From the NCBI RefSeq assembly GCF_014212355.1, contig NZ_JACKXD010000001.1:271143-335142 (forward strand): 64,000 nt of DNA, written 5' to 3'. This stretch comes from Halobellus ruber. Lineage in GTDB: Archaea > Halobacteriota > Halobacteria > Halobacteriales > Haloferacaceae. The notes below the pieces were generated by a model. It did not search any database. It was not told the origin of the DNA and was given only the letters and a program-made list of their open reading frames with translations. The number at the start of each line of letters is the position of its first letter. Positions within the stretch are counted from its first letter, which is position 1. Below, in pieces: positions 62,881 to 64,000 of the stretch. The position numbers were made by a program, and so were the translations under genes.

Positions 62881-64000
62881 ATGACCGAGTACGTCAGCGA
62901 ATCGATCGAGCGCCTCCGGGACCGGCTTGAGGAGTCCGATGACATCAGTGACGCCGACGCAGAGATCCTGCGGCGGTTCTCCGATGAGTTGCGGATCCTC
63001 GGGCCCTCCAAATACGGCGACTACGCTCACGAGAAGTACCTGATGCGGCTGGTCGCGATGGCCGAAGGCGTTGGCGGCCTCGCGGATGCAATCGAGGACG
63101 AAGACGCCGCCCGCCGGATCGTCGCGTGGATCAACACCGAAAAGACCGGCTCGCCGGAGACGAACAAGGACTATCGCGTCGCCCTGCGGCAGCTCGGTGC
63201 GGTCCTGACCGACGGCGACGACCCGCCGGTCAGCCTCGCGTGGGTACCTGGCGGGTACCCCGACAACTACGATCCCGCCCCGGACCCCAGTGACCTCGTC
63301 GGCTGGGACGAGGATGTCGTGCCGATGATCGAAAGCTGCCACAATGCGCGCGACAAGGCTGTGATCGCCCTCGCCTTCGATCTCGGACCGCGACCCCACG
63401 AACTCTATGACCTGGAGGTGGGCGCCTTCGCCGACCACAAGTACGGCCTTCAGGTGACCGTCGAGGGGAAAACCGGACAGCGCTCGCCCGTCCTCGTGCC
63501 GTCGGTGCGGTACGTCACCCGGTGGCTCGACGAACATCCCGGCGAGGATGACGATCCCTTCGTTTCGCGGCTCAATCGTCCTGAAGCGGTCTCGAACAAC
63601 TATATTCGCGACATCTTCAAGGATGCCGCCGATCGAGCCGGTGTCGAGAAACCCGTGACGCCCCGGTACTTCCGGAAGGCCTCGGCCTCGCATCTCGCCT
63701 CGAAGGGTGTCTCCCAGGCGCATATCGAGGACCACCACGGCTGGACTCGCGGGTCGGACATCGCCGCCCGGTACGTCGCGGTCTTCGGGGACGCCAACGA
63801 CCGGGAGATCGCCGCCGCCCACGGCGTCGATGTCGAGCAGGACGAACCGACGCCGATCGCGCCGGTGCCGTGTCCCCGGTGCGACGCCGATGTCCCGCGA
63901 CACAAGGATTTCTGCCCCGAATGCAAGCAGTCGATGGACGTCGAGGCGACGGCCCTCGTCGAGGAGTTCTCCGACCTGCTCGATGAGCTGCTGGTCGACG
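62881..64000 (+). CDS. Tyrosine recombinase (phage/plasmid-type integrase), 3' end outside window
   Basis: The frame is open from ATG 62881 to the window end (373 residues so far). An N-terminal SAM-like DNA-binding domain (about residues 35-115) precedes a catalytic domain with Arg171 in DLGPRPHELYDL, Lys197 in VEGKTGQRS, Arg265 in TPRYFRKASASHLA, His285/His286 in EDHHGWTRG and Tyr298 in IAARYVAVF as nucleophile. The usual HxxR box reads RxxR (Arg262 to Arg265). A zinc ribbon follows (CPRC ... CPEC, residues ~331-349), then an acidic tail. It likely lies at the edge of an integrated element to the right. No tRNA is seen in the 85 bases upstream. Confidence 0.92.
   Translation, partial: MTEYVSESIERLRDRLEESDDISDADAEILRRFSDELRILGPSKYGDYAHEKYLMRLVAMAEGVGGLADAIEDEDAARRIVAWINTEKTGSPETNKDYRVALRQLGAVLTDGDDPPVSLAWVPGGYPDNYDPAPDPSDLVGWDEDVVPMIESCHNARDKAVIALAFDLGPRPHELYDLEVGAFADHKYGLQVTVEGKTGQRSPVLVPSVRYVTRWLDEHPGEDDDPFVSRLNRPEAVSNNYIRDIFKDAADRAGVEKPVTPRYFRKASASHLASKGVSQAHIEDHHGWTRGSDIAARYVAVFGDANDREIAAAHGVDVEQDEPTPIAPVPCPRCDADVPRHKDFCPECKQSMDVEATALVEEFSDLLDELLVD

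Overview
The window is chromosomal DNA of a haloarchaeon (class Halobacteria). The evidence is the very high G+C content, the strongly acidic predicted proteins, TATA-driven leaderless or short-leader genes, and lineage markers: a mevalonate-pathway HMG-CoA synthase, archaeal RFC-L, an S-layer glycoprotein with a PGF-CTERM tail, a sensory rhodopsin II/transducer pair, HalX and HalOD1 signalling domains, and methenyl-H4MPT cyclohydrolase. The genus cannot be fixed from the sequence alone.

Layout. 1-7.6 kb is core metabolism: the 3' part of carB, a conserved protein, an FAD oxidoreductase, thrB, pdxS, a DUF1405-like membrane protein and an enolase-superfamily protein. 7.6-22.4 kb is accessory: copies of an 80-bp palindromic element bracket a wHTH/membrane-protein pair. 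A secreted protein and an M29 aminopeptidase follow. Next comes a 6.1-kb segment bounded by a 110-bp direct repeat (108/110 identical). It carries a dead DUF1684 gene, IS-like debris, a 1178-residue STAND-NTPase/TPR protein and an M24 peptidase. Beyond it are a histidine kinase-CBS-HalX regulator operon and an intact DUF1684 gene. 22.8-36.4 kb is mostly housekeeping: CMP-kinase-like, EamA transporter, CBS, RNase H, malic enzyme, a metal-ligand-poor M24 homologue, ctaA, rfcL and hmgB, with one gene whose 5' end is cut by a palindromic element. 36.6-39.1 kb holds two pilin-like surface proteins. 39-49 kb holds DUF2150, TatD-like, NYN, the phototaxis pair htrII-sop2, and a complete glycine-cleavage cluster gcvT-gcvH-gcvPA-gcvPB. 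49-57.5 kb holds a zinc-ribbon miniprotein, a HalOD1 protein beside broken gene remains, a thioesterase, a J-domain protein, a GTPBP1-like GTPase, CBS, HAD, an M48 protease and mch. 57.8-60.7 kb is the S-layer glycoprotein. The end has an MFS transporter, a Nudix hydrolase and the first part of a tyrosine integrase that runs off the window and probably opens an integrated element.

How genes work together. gcvTH-PA-PB and mch both belong to one-carbon metabolism. htrII and sop2 overlap by four bases and make one photophobic receptor complex. The kinase, CBS protein and HalX regulator are nearly contiguous and probably co-transcribed. The most unusual part is 11.4-17.65 kb: the repeat arrangement predicts a simpler ancestral locus with the aminopeptidase next to the kinase operon, into which a segment carrying the STAND/TPR gene was integrated. 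The palindromic elements lie at or just beside gene ends, and several start inside a TGA stop codon. No rRNA, tRNA or CRISPR array was seen.
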